Positions 31,320 to 43,492 of a DNA stretch of 64,000 nt are shown here, piece by piece. This stretch comes from Spodoptera frugiperda. Taxonomy: Eukaryota > Arthropoda > Insecta > Lepidoptera > Noctuidae. The translations under genes were made by a program, and so were the position numbers. The number at the start of each line of letters is the position of its first letter. Position 1 is the stretch's first letter. The notes under the pieces are model-generated. The model was not told the DNA's origin, ran no database searches, and saw only the letters and a program-made list of their open reading frames with translations. The DNA is taken from the NCBI RefSeq assembly GCF_023101765.2, contig NC_064234.1, positions 7,068,001 to 7,132,000 on the forward strand, given 5' to 3'.

Positions 31320-31805
31320 TATATAGCTTCTCCAAGCGGCTTTGCCGGCATTCCTGTGGGATAAATATAGCCTATGTGTTATTCCAGACCATAATCTATG
31401 CCTATTCCAAATTTCATCCTGATCCCTTCAGTACTTTTTGCGTTAAAGAGTAACAAACATCCATACTCATTTATAATATTAGTAGAATTTGTATTATGTC
31501 CAATATTTTGAATGTAGCGTGATGTTTTATAGCCTAGAGCCTTCATCAATAAATTCACTATCTAGCACAAAAATATTTATTCAAATCGGATCAGTAGTTC
31601 CGGATTATTAGATACTAGCGACTCGCCCCAGCTTCGCATGAGTGCAATAGTGATATTAGGCATGTATTATACATATAAACCTTCCTCTTGAATCACTCTA
31701 CCTATCACAAAAAACTGCATCAAAATCCGTTGCTCAATTTTAAAGATTTACGCATACAGACAAAAATAGCGACTTTGTTTTATACTATGTAGTGAAGATT
31801 AAGAT
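31320..31805. mobile_element. Two adjacent non-LTR tails
   Basis: First, GCCTATGTGTTATTCCAGAC ... CAGTACTTTTTGCGTTAAAG, AGTAACAAACATCCATACTC and TATAATATTAGTAGAAT. Then ACTAGCGACTCGCCCCAGC, TTCGCATGAGTGCAATAG and ATCAAAATCCGTTGC. Both are highly repeated in moth genomes and are RTE-like 3' ends in my judgement; coding capacity is gone. Confidence 0.6.
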
Positions 31806-32249
31806 GGATATTAGAAAAATAATCACTAATACGGAATAGGACGAAATACTGTCATTGATTTCTCCACGCATAGACAAGACATGCGCCCACTGCAGAGTTG
31901 ACATTGACTTCCCCCTACATAAACCGGTTTCTACATTTTATTGAATCCTTGCTGTTGTTTTCGACTTTAATCGTGGAAAATTGATGGTAGCTTGAATATA
32001 TGTTCAAGCATCTAAGTATGAACTGAGGAGGTTTAGACCTTAAAGTCTAAGGACTAAAGTCAAAGTAAGATATGCGTTTGCTCCTTAACTACCACTATGC
32101 ATAAAACAATTTTGGTTATAAAAATATCCTTTTCTATAACAGAGTCTATCTTTATCTAGATGTATTTAATTGTTTAGCGCTATACCAAAAATCATAGAGA
32201 TTATTAAATCTAGTGTCATGAACTCATCAAACACCAACTTAACCTATCA

Positions 32250-32525
32250 ATCGGTGCGGGTGAGCAAGGGTAGCTCGCCGCCCGACCAGAACCAGACTCG
32301 TGTGTACGGCGCTTCGCGTTCCGTGCGTACCCCAAAGAGCCATCAGACCACCACAGATAGGACCCAGTAGGGATGCCTGATCCGGAGTTGCGTACTACCA
32401 AAGGATTTACCGGGCTCCGGCTCGAGTAGGAACGGGGTGGTTTTTAGTCAATAAGAGTCTGACACTCCTTATCACCTCGCCCAAGGCGAGAGAAGTCAAG
32501 GAATGATGTTCTGCCCTCAAAAAAA
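32250..32525 (+). mobile_element. Moth SINE, poly(A)-tailed, copy 2 (fuller length)
   Basis: The 5' part is GC-rich (GGTGCGGGTGAGCAAGGG, GTACGGCGCTTCGCGTTCC). It is followed by the same core and A-tail as copy 1 (13715-13904). Ends with an A-run at 32519-32525. The two copies differ by substitutions and small indels, so they inserted at different times. Confidence 0.7.
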
Positions 32526-34009
32526 GCCTATCAATCGATTTCAACCTCAATATTGTCCCACTGCTGGGCAAAGATATCATCTTATACTCTCGAGAAATTA
32601 CTGCGCGATTTTTTTATTTATCCTGGGTATCTATATCAGTGATGTCTAAATATTCATATAAGGATAAACTGATAACTTGCAAAAAACATTTTGACAGGTT
32701 TCATCACACTTGCTGAGAATCTGCTAACAAAAAGTGATCTATTAATAGACACATTTGCTGCCGCTGGACATCAGAGAATAAATAAATATTATGTCCCATG
32801 AAATTTACGATTACGTCTTACTTACTACCATATCTATAATCATATCGGACATATGACACTTAAGTCTTTATAACTGTTTTAATTAATGCTCTCATCAAAA
32901 ATAATTAAATTGAACTGAATCAATCAGATAAAAAGGATTGAAAAAGAAAGATATAATAGAAAAGATTAGAGCAAAACGTTTCTTGGAAAGATTGTATACA
33001 GTTGTATGGTATATGTAGTAATATGACGTTTTGTACAATTCTTTTTCTACGTGTAACCTTTTGGTCTAATGTACGCAATACGTCACGGGCTTGTTACGTA
33101 AACCCGTGATTATATTGAGGTGATCGACGGCCCCATTTTAAATTCCAGGAACATTCATAAGGAAAGGTAGTACTTTCAATCATTATACCATAACTAAATT
33201 GTAACGAATTTCCTTCTTTAGATTACACATAGGTACTTACAATGTTTTAAAAACAAAGTCATTAAGTTAATTCAAGGTTTTTAAAATAACTCTCAATAAA
33301 ACCGTACCAAAACATTATAAATAAATAAAAAAACATAATTAATTACAAAACAAAAAGCTCTTAAAAGCTTTCCTTTTCAAACTCGGTAGGGTTGGGGTGG
33401 CGCCCCTCAATTATTATACCTACCAAACTAAACTATATTCCGTTCTGAGATACTTATATGAACGAGCGGGTGTATTTCTGTGATATTATACTTTTTACAT
33501 TTTATTATATCTTACATGTAACATTTTAAAATAGGTAAATCAATGATATGTTGAAACTCTTTAAAATAATAAAACGATAGCTTCAATAAATGCGAGACAC
33601 TAAAGTAAAATGTGAAAACCGTTCAGTTTTACAAGACGATAACTATAAAAGGTAACCGTTTCAGTAAAATACAGATCATAGAAGTATGTAGTAGTAAATA
33701 AAAGAGCAACCAGAAACCGCCGGACGAGTTTACAACTTGACGTAAATCCCACAAGTGTCGCAAATGTGGTAACAAATTACAAGCATATCTAGTGATGGCA
33801 CGGAACGCTGTTTGACAGCGGCCGCAATTAGTCACGCCTGAAAGACTATAGATAAGGAGCTGTTAAAGAAGTACTCTACTCTCACCTAACACTGGCTTTA
33901 AGTATACTACAGAGGAATGTCGGATTCAATCCCAGGCCTAATATTAAATTTAATTTAGGGAATGTTTGTTTGAATTTTTTTGGCTGTAAATTGGAGTAAA
34001 ATGAAGGAG
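32526..34009. other. AT-rich, no gene seen
   Basis: A fragment CCCACTGCTGGGCAAAG near 32558-32574 matches the repeat at 51060-51360. No gene recognised. Confidence 0.45.
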
Positions 34010-34115
34010 CGTCCCGGCGCGGGACGGAGTGGAGAATAACACATGGGGTGCAGTGAAGGGTGCGGCGCGGGGCGGCCCACTGAAAAGTGCGCGGGTGGGG
34101 CTGAACAAACTCGCG
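34010..34115. promoter_or_regulatory. GC-rich island
   Basis: GGTGCGGCGCGGGGCGGCC and neighbouring CpGs. Minus-strand open frames over it (33882-34160, 33950-34273) are compositional and start or stop in AT-rich DNA. Confidence 0.25.
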
Positions 34116-34669
34116 GGGACATACAACTGAGGCCGACACACTTTCAAATATCTTATACATTTCGAATCAATACGGAATATTTTAATCTGATTGAGGAAAT
34201 GTTTTAAGTCTAAAAGGGTCGGTTTCCATTTAACTAATCTATAACTATAACTTTGAGCTGTACAGCCATACATGATTCCGATACAGAACTCATTTTATAC
34301 CGTTCAAATAAAAACGTGATCCCGATTTCAATTGTAGACAACGTTTGTCTTAACACTTTGTGTCATTGACACATTCAAATTTTGTATGGTAGTCCTAATA
34401 ACAATGTTAAATAGCGATTTGAGAATTCTTTCAAAATACAGTTATTGTAAAAACAAAACACTACAATAGAGCTACTAAACTAGTTGTTAAAATACAATAC
34501 AGATAAGAGTGTACGATAGAAAGTGTGTCACATTCACGTTCCAATGAAGACGCATCCGGTCGTAAATCTTACGTAAAGTATTCACGATAAAGTAAAAAAA
34601 TATGTATTAAATGAATAAGAAAAACTGAACAACATCGCGGCCGCAATTGAACGTCCCTCCAGCATGTAC

Positions 34670-34760
34670 TCTCAAATAGGGGAACAAGCATTTTAGCATT
34701 ACCCCCGTGCACAACTCTTCCCGCGGGGGAGGGGGTGGGCCCACGGCGACGTAAAAATCA
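34670..34760. promoter_or_regulatory. GC-rich island with G-run
   Basis: CCGCGGGGGAGGGGGTGGGC forms a G-rich tract in otherwise AT-rich sequence. A NotI-site-containing 12-mer, GCGGCCGCAATT, occurs just upstream (34637-34648) and also at 33818-33829. Confidence 0.25.
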
Positions 34761-36100
34761 ATATGCTGGAGTTGTTAAATCACGCTTATAAACGAGCACT
34801 CGTCTTCGTTTCATTCCTGAAATTGCTCAAGTATACGAGTTTAGTTTTCATTAAAATTCCCGACTACAAGCGACAAAAACATAAGAGTTGAACTATAGTT
34901 GCGTTAGATGTATATCGCTGTAATACGTCATCGTGATTTCTAAACTACATTTATGTTCTTCCTTTACTTGTAGTATTTTCATTTAAAAAGAAATATCTTA
35001 AAAGTCTGATGATGGTCGTTATCTCTTTCGTAGTAGGTACCTAACTTCCAAAGCCAAAGATTTTTAATTTGTGAATAAAAATTCTGAACTTGGCAATTAA
35101 AATCTGGTCAGCAAACAAAGTTAACAGTCAAAAAATAATTAGGCATAAAAAGCTGACATTTAGTAGGTTAATCCTTTTTTCTCGGTGAGCAAACTCTTCC
35201 CCTTGGGGAAACAAACTAGGGCTCTGTTGACTTTTAGATAAGATTTTTTGTATTACACAAAGTTCATTTTGAATTACTGTTCTAATTTAATTTAACTTTC
35301 GTTTATTATTTAAACCCTTAAATTAATCATAACCTCACGCCCGTTTTTCCTTGAGAGCCCAGGAAGGGGTCGTGACGTCAATACAGATTTTGCCAGTCAT
35401 GTTATCCCTTCTAAAAGGGAGCAAGTATATGTAACAAATATATGCTATGTTTTAATAGAAAATATGACTCATTTAAAATTAAGTGGGAAGAATTAAATAA
35501 CAATTTGTCTTACACAAGAATTTAATTTACTTAAGTACCTCTCTTAGGTTAATAATAATAAATAAGGTAAGTAATAATTAAACTCTTACATTGAAAACAA
35601 GTGAAATAACAGCTCACGGGACGATTAACAGGCGGTTTTTTGTGAAGAAAAAAAAAGGTAATGAACTAGCATACGCAACTAGAAATTCTATTAATAAGAT
35701 AAGGATCGCAGCATTCAGAGTAACAATCATAGCAGGCACAATAAACAAAACATTGTTGTACCGACAAAATATACTGCTTTACTTCGATCTCGATTATCTG
35801 ATAGCAGGAACCCTTTGATCTCATTAATCGAGTTGAGTGGAATTAATTAAAAAAGGTCAACTGAACGACAACAATACGAAATCTGTCGCAATACAGTTAT
35901 ACTGTGAATATAGATTTTCTACCTCAAAATTATGAGATAACAAGCTATTTAAAAGTACAATATGTGAAGTTAAATTTAGCAAATATTCGTTCAGGGATCG
36001 AAAATTAAGCATTTGTGTGACAAACTTAATCGTTTGTAGAGTATTCTGGTCAAAAGCAATGTAGTGTTAACGAACGTAACCGTCCTTTCTATACCCTTAA
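34761..36100. other. AT-rich, no gene seen
   Basis: Nothing coding that I can support. Confidence 0.45.
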
Positions 36101-36195
36101 TACAAGTTTGCTTTACGTTGAAAGTAATCGAATCGAGAACGCGTTCGCCGCTTTGATTGGTTGGTTTATTCGAGTCGGCCAATCAGAACGCCGAG
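36101..36195. mobile_element. Hairpin MITE B, diverged/partial copy
   Basis: AAGTTTGCTTTACGTT and the internal TTTGATTGGTTGG / CCAATCAGAACGCCGA match MITE B at 27027-27149. The right terminal repeat is not recognisable. Confidence 0.6.
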
Positions 36196-36476
36196 AATAT
36201 GAAGATGCGTCATCGTATGTTAATATTAATACCTATCTTAAAATATTATACGTAAGTAAATTGTTTTATAAACACTGCTATTTTAAGACAAGCAATCTTA
36301 GAGGATAAGTCGAGATTGCGATTTATTCACGCTTTGATCGTTTCAATTGTAAAGGTTGGTACGCAATGACCCAACGTGGTACTATCGACATACACACACA
36401 CGTGGGATATTAGTATGTCGTGCTAACCATAATACCATAGAAAGGATTAAATGGATTAGTTTGTCATTCGTGTTGT

Positions 36477-36622
36477 TTCTCGAGTGGTCACAAGTACTTA
36501 CTACTCTCAAAGGATGGTCTCAAGTTCGATTCCTGAGTCCGGCTAAGAATTATTGTGTCACTTTGTTTAAGGTGTACCTTTGCGTACCCCTTCTGGGATA
36601 TAAAGCCGTGACGCATTGTTAA
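36477..36622 (+). mobile_element. tRNA-derived SINE, internally deleted
   Basis: The head has TCTCGAGTGGTCACAAGTAC and a B box, AGTTCGATTCCTGAG. The middle is missing, and the 3' end (GCGTACCCCTTCTGGGATAT) follows directly. Confidence 0.6.
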
Positions 36623-36699
36623 GTAATTTGCAAAGTTACAAATTTTAATACATACTACAATCCTATTTCCCACACAATATGTATAAGCATAAGTCCTAT

Positions 36700-38979
36700 T
36701 TACAATAGAGAACGTTAGTAAAGCCGTTTAGAAAAAAAAATAGTATCTAATAAACCCAAGGCAGATACTAGATTATATAACATCTAAAGCTTAAACGCTC
36801 AGGCTACAGGAATATAGAAAGAAATGAAATAAAATTGAATTACCTACGTCGATAGAGGGTTTAGTGGTGGAGCATAGCTTGTATTTGTCTATTGACGATA
36901 AAATCTTTGTGGTGATTTTACATTCGATCAAACAGTTGTGATTGCTAGAGACAGTGCCATCGAATAGAATGTTTAATGAAAATGTTATTTGGGAATTTTG
37001 TTCTGTATTCAAAATGTCATGTAGTTTGGTTGAGTTATGATTTTTTTTATTACTATAGGTACTTCGTTAGTTGTTACTACTTGGTCAGTAACGCATTTTC
37101 TCTCCGGGAATTAGGATTATATATTTTTTAATAAGTCTATTTTTTTGTATATATACATATACTTCATATTAATCCACAAATTTTAAAATTTGCTGTGCGT
37201 GACAGGGTCCGTAACAATATGGATTCAATAAATACTTGAATACTATTCAATACAAACAAACAAACAGTCAAACGTTTTCTCTTTCGTAATAAAATAGATG
37301 TACGTAGATTGATCTAACTTTCCAGCTTCCTTATTAAATCGTCATTTTACCTTCAACTGCGTCGAAATTGCATAGTAACTACTACATGCTCAAAGAATAG
37401 CCCTGTACCTATAAAATAGATGGATATGTCATCATATGGGGTGGTCGATATCCACAGACGGGCCAGACAAGTCAAACTCAACCCTATGAAAATGAATCTG
37501 CACCGTTCACAAATTGTATAGTGTCGTATAGTTGATTATGGCATTTTGAATGAACGTGTAAACAAAATTTCAATTACGTAGGTAATGTTTTAATTATAAT
37601 CAAAATCAAAATATGTTACTTTCTATCTTTAACTTTTCTCCTTACTTCAAACTCATGGCATTTTATAATGTATTATTATTTACGGTAACTTTTTAATTAA
37701 AGTTCCATACATGTTTTCCTAAACAAAACATACGGTACAGTGATATAGAGGGTGGTTGGCCTTCGTATAGATCAAAACTATTAAATTGTTTTGTGAGCAC
37801 GACGGCGGCGGCGGCGTAGGGCGCAGCGAATAGCTTTCACAATTGGCAGTGGCAGTCGGAAGCCCTAAGGGCGAAAGTCTGTCTAGGATATCGGTATCCC
37901 CGAGTAATTGATTTGCGGATATATCCTGACTATATTTATACTTTTAAGAATACTTTTTTCATTATGTTTCAAATACGTAATAAATTTCTAATTTTATATT
38001 AAACAGTACCTTATATTTTTTCCCGTTAAAAAAAGAAACACCCAATGTAATCAACTTTGTGACGTAATAAAAAAACTCTCCCCATCAAAATTGGTCGAAA
38101 ATGAAAATTAAAAAGCTGTTTAAAGTGTCAACATTTTTATAAGCCATCTCTTTAAACCCATAATTTGGTTCAATAATGTAAAAGTTTGATTACAAAAACG
38201 TTATTACTATACTAAATTTGGTATTCAACGAATGGAAACTGCTATTCTCTTTTCTTTAAGTTTGGTAAATTGCTCTAAAATCACAATTTCAAACTAAAAT
38301 TTGATGTCAATTAAATTACAATCTTATTACGTAAGTAGTAAGATCTAAATTGAAATCCCGCGTACGGAACGTGGGCGATCGTAGTAATTGATATTAATTA
38401 ATTCAAACAAATATTCATCCTGTTACGCAAAACAAGAGAGTGTGGAATAACCAACATACATACACAATACTAGGTCGGTATGTATGAAAACAAGCTACGT
38501 CAATAACACATAAGCTCATATAAGTAAGCATACAATTTGTATAGGCATTGTGTTCGTTTAGATCACACGTACGATTGCTTTCAATGCTTTCTTATTTTTC
38601 CTGCGCATTGCTAGTTTCGATTTTTGATTGTTTGGTCGGATACTAAATTAAAATAATCGCTCGTTCAGACTACTTATCTGCCCATTTAATATTAGTTGCC
38701 TACTTGTATTCGCAAACGATTTATGGCTGGAATCGAAAATGTTATTTCATTTATAAAATTCCCTCGGAAATGGAATCACGGTTGTGGAAACCGGAAGTTT
38801 TTTATTCTGTATTCCTAACCGTACAGTCGTTACTTTTCTAACATGATGTTACATTTACAAGAAATATTTAATTCACGTAAGAAGGGTAGGTTATACAATA
38901 GGTAATATATGTTATTATCGCGATAAAACATGAAATAGTTGCCTAAAAGTAAAAAGTAATATTACTTGTCCCGTTAAAG
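36700..38979. other. AT-rich, no gene seen
   Basis: A GC-rich patch with GACGGCGGCGGCGGCG lies at 37800-37870; the rest has no supported feature. Confidence 0.4.
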
Positions 38980-39075
38980 TGGGTCACCCCCTAGCCCCCG
39001 CGGCTCCCTGCCCCCTCCCCGGGCCCCGTCTCTCGTCCGCCTCGCGACTGTCCCCACTACCCACACCACCCCCCA
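38980..39075. promoter_or_regulatory. C-rich island
   Basis: C-runs (CCCCCTAGCCCCCGCGGC, CCCCTCCCCGGGCCCC). The + strand open frame across it is Pro/Leu/Ser low complexity and not credible as a protein. Confidence 0.25.
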
Positions 39076-39693
39076 ACATTCATTGTGCCGCAATATATTT
39101 CTTTTTATGTGCAAACAGAAAAGTCATTTATTTAAATTTTCTCACGAATTCGTATCGCAATTTTATTTTATTATATTATCTGTATCACATTTAGAGTGCT
39201 CTGTATGTGTATGGCTGTATCAACACGTAGATAGGAGCGACTATGTGCTTGTATGAAATTGAATTCTTTATAATGACGTACTTAGCCTTGATTAGGTTAA
39301 AATATTTTATGAAGAGAGACTATTACGTTTCAACTAAGTAAATATAGCCCCAGTAGTATGTATGTAGTATGAATCTCTGCTAAGTAAATATTACAGAAGT
39401 TTGTCTCTTTCTACCAAGTCTGCGTTATCGCTGTTGTCCCCATGTAATTAAATTTAAAGCTCTCAACGTGGAATGGAATAATATTAAACTCAATTGCATT
39501 GCAAAGATCACAATTTTCCGACTTCAGTCAGGGCGACGTTGGTACACACAATATTTCGATGGGGGCGTGAGTACTTATAAGTATCATTTAAATGTATTTT
39601 TATTATTGTAAAATGTATATCGGTTGATGTATTTTCTGAATAATTTTGTAATTAACACCAAAAATAAATTATAACTCATCTATCATCATATCA

Positions 39694-39760
39694 TTAGAAC
39701 TTAAAACGGGATATTTACCATGTTTATTGGTTTTTGTGAGTTTCCGATATTTTAAATGCT
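39694..39760. mobile_element. Hairpin MITE A, half copy
   Basis: GAACTTAAAACGGGATATTT ... GTGAGTTTCCGATATTT is the reverse-orientation equivalent of the right half of MITE A at 26577-26685. Confidence 0.6.
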
Positions 39761-40100
39761 AATAATATCACTAGTCAACATGCAGTTTAAAAACGTATAT
39801 TATGACTTATCGTTTTGTGAAATAAAATGCAATGAAAAGAAAATAGTGAATAGTAAAATTTAGCTCTAACGTTTGTACTAGCTGCGACCAACTGCCTATT
39901 GCGGATTGGTGTGTTACAGTGTAACGTTTGCTCTACATACTAGTTCTCTTTTCCGCATTCTTAGTTATTGGAGGAGAAATATAATATAAACAAAGTGCGT
40001 TCCTTATTGCGGTTTAGTTGGAATGTCGTGAACTTTGTAAATACCTGGTAACCATCGATTTTCAACAGTGTGTTGATTTTTCATTTTTTAAATAAATGTC

Positions 40101-40374
40101 ACGCCTTTTCTTCCTCGAAGGGGTAGGCGGAGATGCACATTACGGCATGTATGGACGCTATACAATGTACAACCACTTTTCACCATTTGTGTTATAAGTT
40201 CCATGTAATAGGAGGATGAGCCTATTGCCATATACTGGGCACAATTCCAGACTCCGTGCTATTACTGAGAAATTTTCGAAATAAACCCTAGTAATACTTT
40301 GACCGACCCGGGAATCGAACCCGAAACCCCTTGTTCGGCAGTCACACTTGCGACCACTCGACCAACGAGGCGTT
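40101..40374 (-). mobile_element. tRNA-derived SINE, complete
   Basis: Read on the minus strand: GCCTCGTTGGTCGAGTGGTC (A box), TTCGGGTTCGATTCCCGGG (B box), a body containing GAAATTTTCGAAATAAACC-type sequence (plus-strand text), then the 3' end GGGTAGGCGG / GAAGGGGT (plus-strand text). Fragments related to it occur at 36477, 43379, 44385, 45030, 51368, 54039 and 61310, making it the commonest identifiable repeat here. The Pol III promoter boxes look intact in this copy. Confidence 0.8.
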
Positions 40375-40446
40375 TCTTAGTCGTTTTTTCATCTTTTCAA
40401 AATGGTACTAAGAATTTTAAAACATAGTAAGTAATGTATTCATACT

Positions 40447-41949
40447 TTGAATAAGAAAAAGACTGCTGACCTTTGGGGTAATTCTGTGTACATTACCAGC
40501 TCTGTAATAACTATTGTGGCACCTGTATTAGCTTTAATTTTTAATAACTGTATTGATCGTGGTGTGTTTCCTGATCTCATGAAGAATAGTAAAATAACTC
40601 CGTTATTTAAATCGGGTAGTACTTCTGACCCCACTAACTTTAGACCTATTTCAGTACTACCTACATTCAGTAAAATTTTTGAAAAAATTATTCTAAATCA
40701 GATGCAAAGATTTTTTAATAGAAATAAATTATTGCATGGTAACCAGTTTGGATTTACAAGGGGTCGTTCAACAACTGATGCCGGTGTTGAACTTCTTAAT
40801 CACATATATGACGCGTGGGAGGACTCAGGGGACGCATTGGGTATTTTTTGTGACTTATCCAAGGCGTTCGATTGTGTCCTTCATGAAACACTGATCAGGA
40901 AGCTATCCCATTATGGAATGCGGGGCAACTCTCTGGACCTACTTATCTCTTACTTGAGTAATAGAATTCAGAGAGTTGAGATTAACGGGAAAATTTCTGC
41001 CGGGTCTGTTGTTAGGATGGGTGTTCCGCAGGGGTCAATTCTCGGTCCGTTTTTATTTCTTATTTATATTAATGACTTACCTTACCTTGTAAAGGATCAC
41101 CATGGGATAGTACTGTTTGCTGATGATACCTCTTTATTATTTAAACTCAAACGTGGACAATTAGTCAGTGATCATGTAAATAGTGCTCTCTCAAAAATAG
41201 TACGCTGGTTTAGTGCCAATAACTTGCTACTTAATGAATCAAAAACTAAATGCATTAAATTCACAACACCAAATGTTAGGCATGTCAAAACCAGCGTGCT
41301 AATCAAGGGCGGGGAGTTGGACCCTGTAGATTCAGCTATCTTTTTAGGTATAACCCTAGACGCTAAGCTACAGTGGGCCCCACATATAGATAAGTTGTCG
41401 AAAAGGCTCAGCTCAGCAGCATATGCCGTTAAAAAAATTAGAAATTTAACTGATGTAAATACAGCGCGTCTAGTATACTTTAGTTATTTCCATAGTATCA
41501 TGTCATATGGTATTCTCCTGTGGGGGAATGCTGCTGACATTCAGTCTGTCTTTGTGCTGCAGAAGCGGGCCATTCGATCAATTTATAATCTTAGTCCGAG
41601 GCATTCTCTCAGGGAACTATTTAAAGAAATTAATATAATGACTGTTGCCTCTCAATATATCTATGAAAATATAGTGTATGCTCATAAAAACATAAAATTA
41701 TTTAAAAAGTACAGTGATATACACAATATCAACACTAGAAATAAAAATAAATATGTTGTTCCTACTACTAGACTTAAGAAAATAAGCGGTTCATTTAGAT
41801 GTCAATGTATACGCTTTTACAATAAAGTTCCCAGCCATATTCAAAGTTTAAACCTAAGTAAATTTAAAAATGTTATTAAAGAAAAACTATGTAGTAAAGC
41901 TTTTTATAAAATAAAAGACTACTTGGAGGATAGTCAGGCTTGGGAATGA
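40447..41949 (+). CDS. LINE reverse transcriptase, 5'-truncated element
   Basis: Uninterrupted 500-codon frame. The upstream stop is at 40432, and the first codon is TTG, so the true start was in lost 5' sequence. Motifs in order: GVFPDLMKNSKITPLFK, FRPISVLPTFSKIFEKI, FGFTRGRSTTDA, a catalytic FCDLSKAFDCVLH block, VPQGSILGPFLFLIYINDLP, and the LFADDTSLL (FADD) catalytic box; then thumb and connection to a C-terminus ending EDSQAWE. This is a non-LTR RT of the Jockey/CR1/L2-like group. The apurinic endonuclease and ORF1 are missing, so the copy cannot move by itself. The open frame and intact catalytic aspartates imply recent insertion. Confidence 0.92.
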   Translation: MNKKKTADLWGNSVYITSSVITIVAPVLALIFNNCIDRGVFPDLMKNSKITPLFKSGSTSDPTNFRPISVLPTFSKIFEKIILNQMQRFFNRNKLLHGNQFGFTRGRSTTDAGVELLNHIYDAWEDSGDALGIFCDLSKAFDCVLHETLIRKLSHYGMRGNSLDLLISYLSNRIQRVEINGKISAGSVVRMGVPQGSILGPFLFLIYINDLPYLVKDHHGIVLFADDTSLLFKLKRGQLVSDHVNSALSKIVRWFSANNLLLNESKTKCIKFTTPNVRHVKTSVLIKGGELDPVDSAIFLGITLDAKLQWAPHIDKLSKRLSSAAYAVKKIRNLTDVNTARLVYFSYFHSIMSYGILLWGNAADIQSVFVLQKRAIRSIYNLSPRHSLRELFKEINIMTVASQYIYENIVYAHKNIKLFKKYSDIHNINTRNKNKYVVPTTRLKKISGSFRCQCIRFYNKVPSHIQSLNLSKFKNVIKEKLCSKAFYKIKDYLEDSQAWE

Positions 41950-42511
41950 ACTGCTATAATGTCCACACAGGTCTTGCTGACATGTTTGTAACATATAGTT
42001 ACATTTTTTATACAATTTGACATTGTTTTTATATATTTTTTTTTTCCTTTTATATTTTTATATTTCCTTTTAAAATTGTTAGTTTGAGGACCGTGCGAGA
42101 CTTTTGCTAGTCATTTTATTTTTAGTAAATTATATTCTGACAGTTTGAGCATTTGTGTGGCCTACCCAAATGTTCTTTTGGTTGGTGTTGTTCGTCGGAT
42201 CATTCAGCAACAGCCGTCAGCTGAGCTGATTGTAAACTGACACATGCGTGCTGCCATCTGAACAGGTCCGCTCAAACTGCTGTGGTTCTTTCCTCAAAAG
42301 ACCACTACAGAATCAACTTGCACGGTTCTCCGACATCTTTAATTGATTTTGTCTGGACTTTAAAAGAGACTATGACCTCTGAGTTTGTTTCGGCATTTCT
42401 TCTCAGGGTAGTCGGATAGGAAATGCCGGCCTCATCTAGTTATTTAAGAGATTGACGTGTAAAAGTGTTATTTTATAACCTATTTGCAAAATAAATATCA
42501 TTTATCATTTA
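41950..42511 (+). mobile_element. LINE 3' UTR and short-repeat tail
   Basis: Follows the RT stop and ends with TTATAACCTATTTGCAAAAT then repeated ATCATTTATC-like units instead of poly(A). The same tail occurs alone at 15483-15550 and 15895-15960, showing this family has been active in this region before. Confidence 0.8.
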
Positions 42512-43378
42512 TTTATGTACGTATAACGTAGCATAACTGCCAAGTTTTAGGAAGCCAATATCCATCAAAACTTTCAAATCACAAGGATTAAGTAGTAAGA
42601 CTTGTAGTTAAAGTTTTAGTTGAAAGCTCTCTTTACACTAATTACTATTAACGAGGTTTTAAGATCTAATATGGTCACATGCAGGCATGTCGCGGAGGTT
42701 TTTTAGACAATTTCTTTTTTGTCATGGTCTATGCATGCATGAAGACTACTACACTGCTTCGATTATTCTGGGATTTTTGATTTGGTTAGCAGAAAATGAC
42801 GATATATTTATTGTGCTTTCTAGTCATGAAAAAATTTATGAAAAGTATATTTTGAGTGATTGCAAGAAATTGCAAATGTATTGTTATTAATCATTATGTT
42901 ATCTGCTTACTCACGTAACTGTTTGACGAGGAACTCGATTAATTTTGAGCCATGGTAGAGCTCATATTCATGAACAGTATTCCGCAACACATGACGCCGT
43001 AATTGTCGCGTTGCTACCAGTATCCTTATTATTAGAAAAAAACGTAAAATCATGCCTCTATTCGACTCTCTTCAGCACCGTTGGACTTGGCTTGGCTTAA
43101 CTGCTTTCAGGTCGGAACATGGGAAGTGAAGATACTAATATTGCACTTGTAATGGTGCTCGTACTTGTACAATATGGTATTTCCGCAGTTGATGAATCTA
43201 TCTAAAAAGACTACACAGAGAAGCAATTCAATACATAAACATAATACTATTTAAAAAGCCTTAAATACTGATTTCACTGAAAGAAGACTTTATTTTCATT
43301 TAAAAAACCATGTGAATGGTATTCATAGATTTTATCTTAGACCATTCAAGCTTTTAGATGGCCTAGTAAAAGAAAAAA
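42512..43378. other. No gene seen
   Basis: An open frame at 42687-42890 has no recognisable similarity and no splice or promoter support. Confidence 0.4.
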
Positions 43379-43492
43379 CGCCTTTTATTCCCAGAAGGTG
43401 TAGGCAGAAGTTCATAATATAAAATGTATTATTATGAGTTTCATGTAATTAGTTGTGAGCCTATTGCCATACACCAAATACAATCCCATTAA
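43379..43492 (-). mobile_element. tRNA-derived SINE, 3' fragment
   Basis: AACGCCTTTTATTCCCAGAAGG ... GTGAGCCTATTGCCATACAC matches the 3' half of the element at 40101-40374, same orientation. Confidence 0.6.

Noticed and set aside
40320..40374. tRNA gene
   Set aside because: A and B boxes are present, but the sequence continues as a SINE with no foldable acceptor stem.
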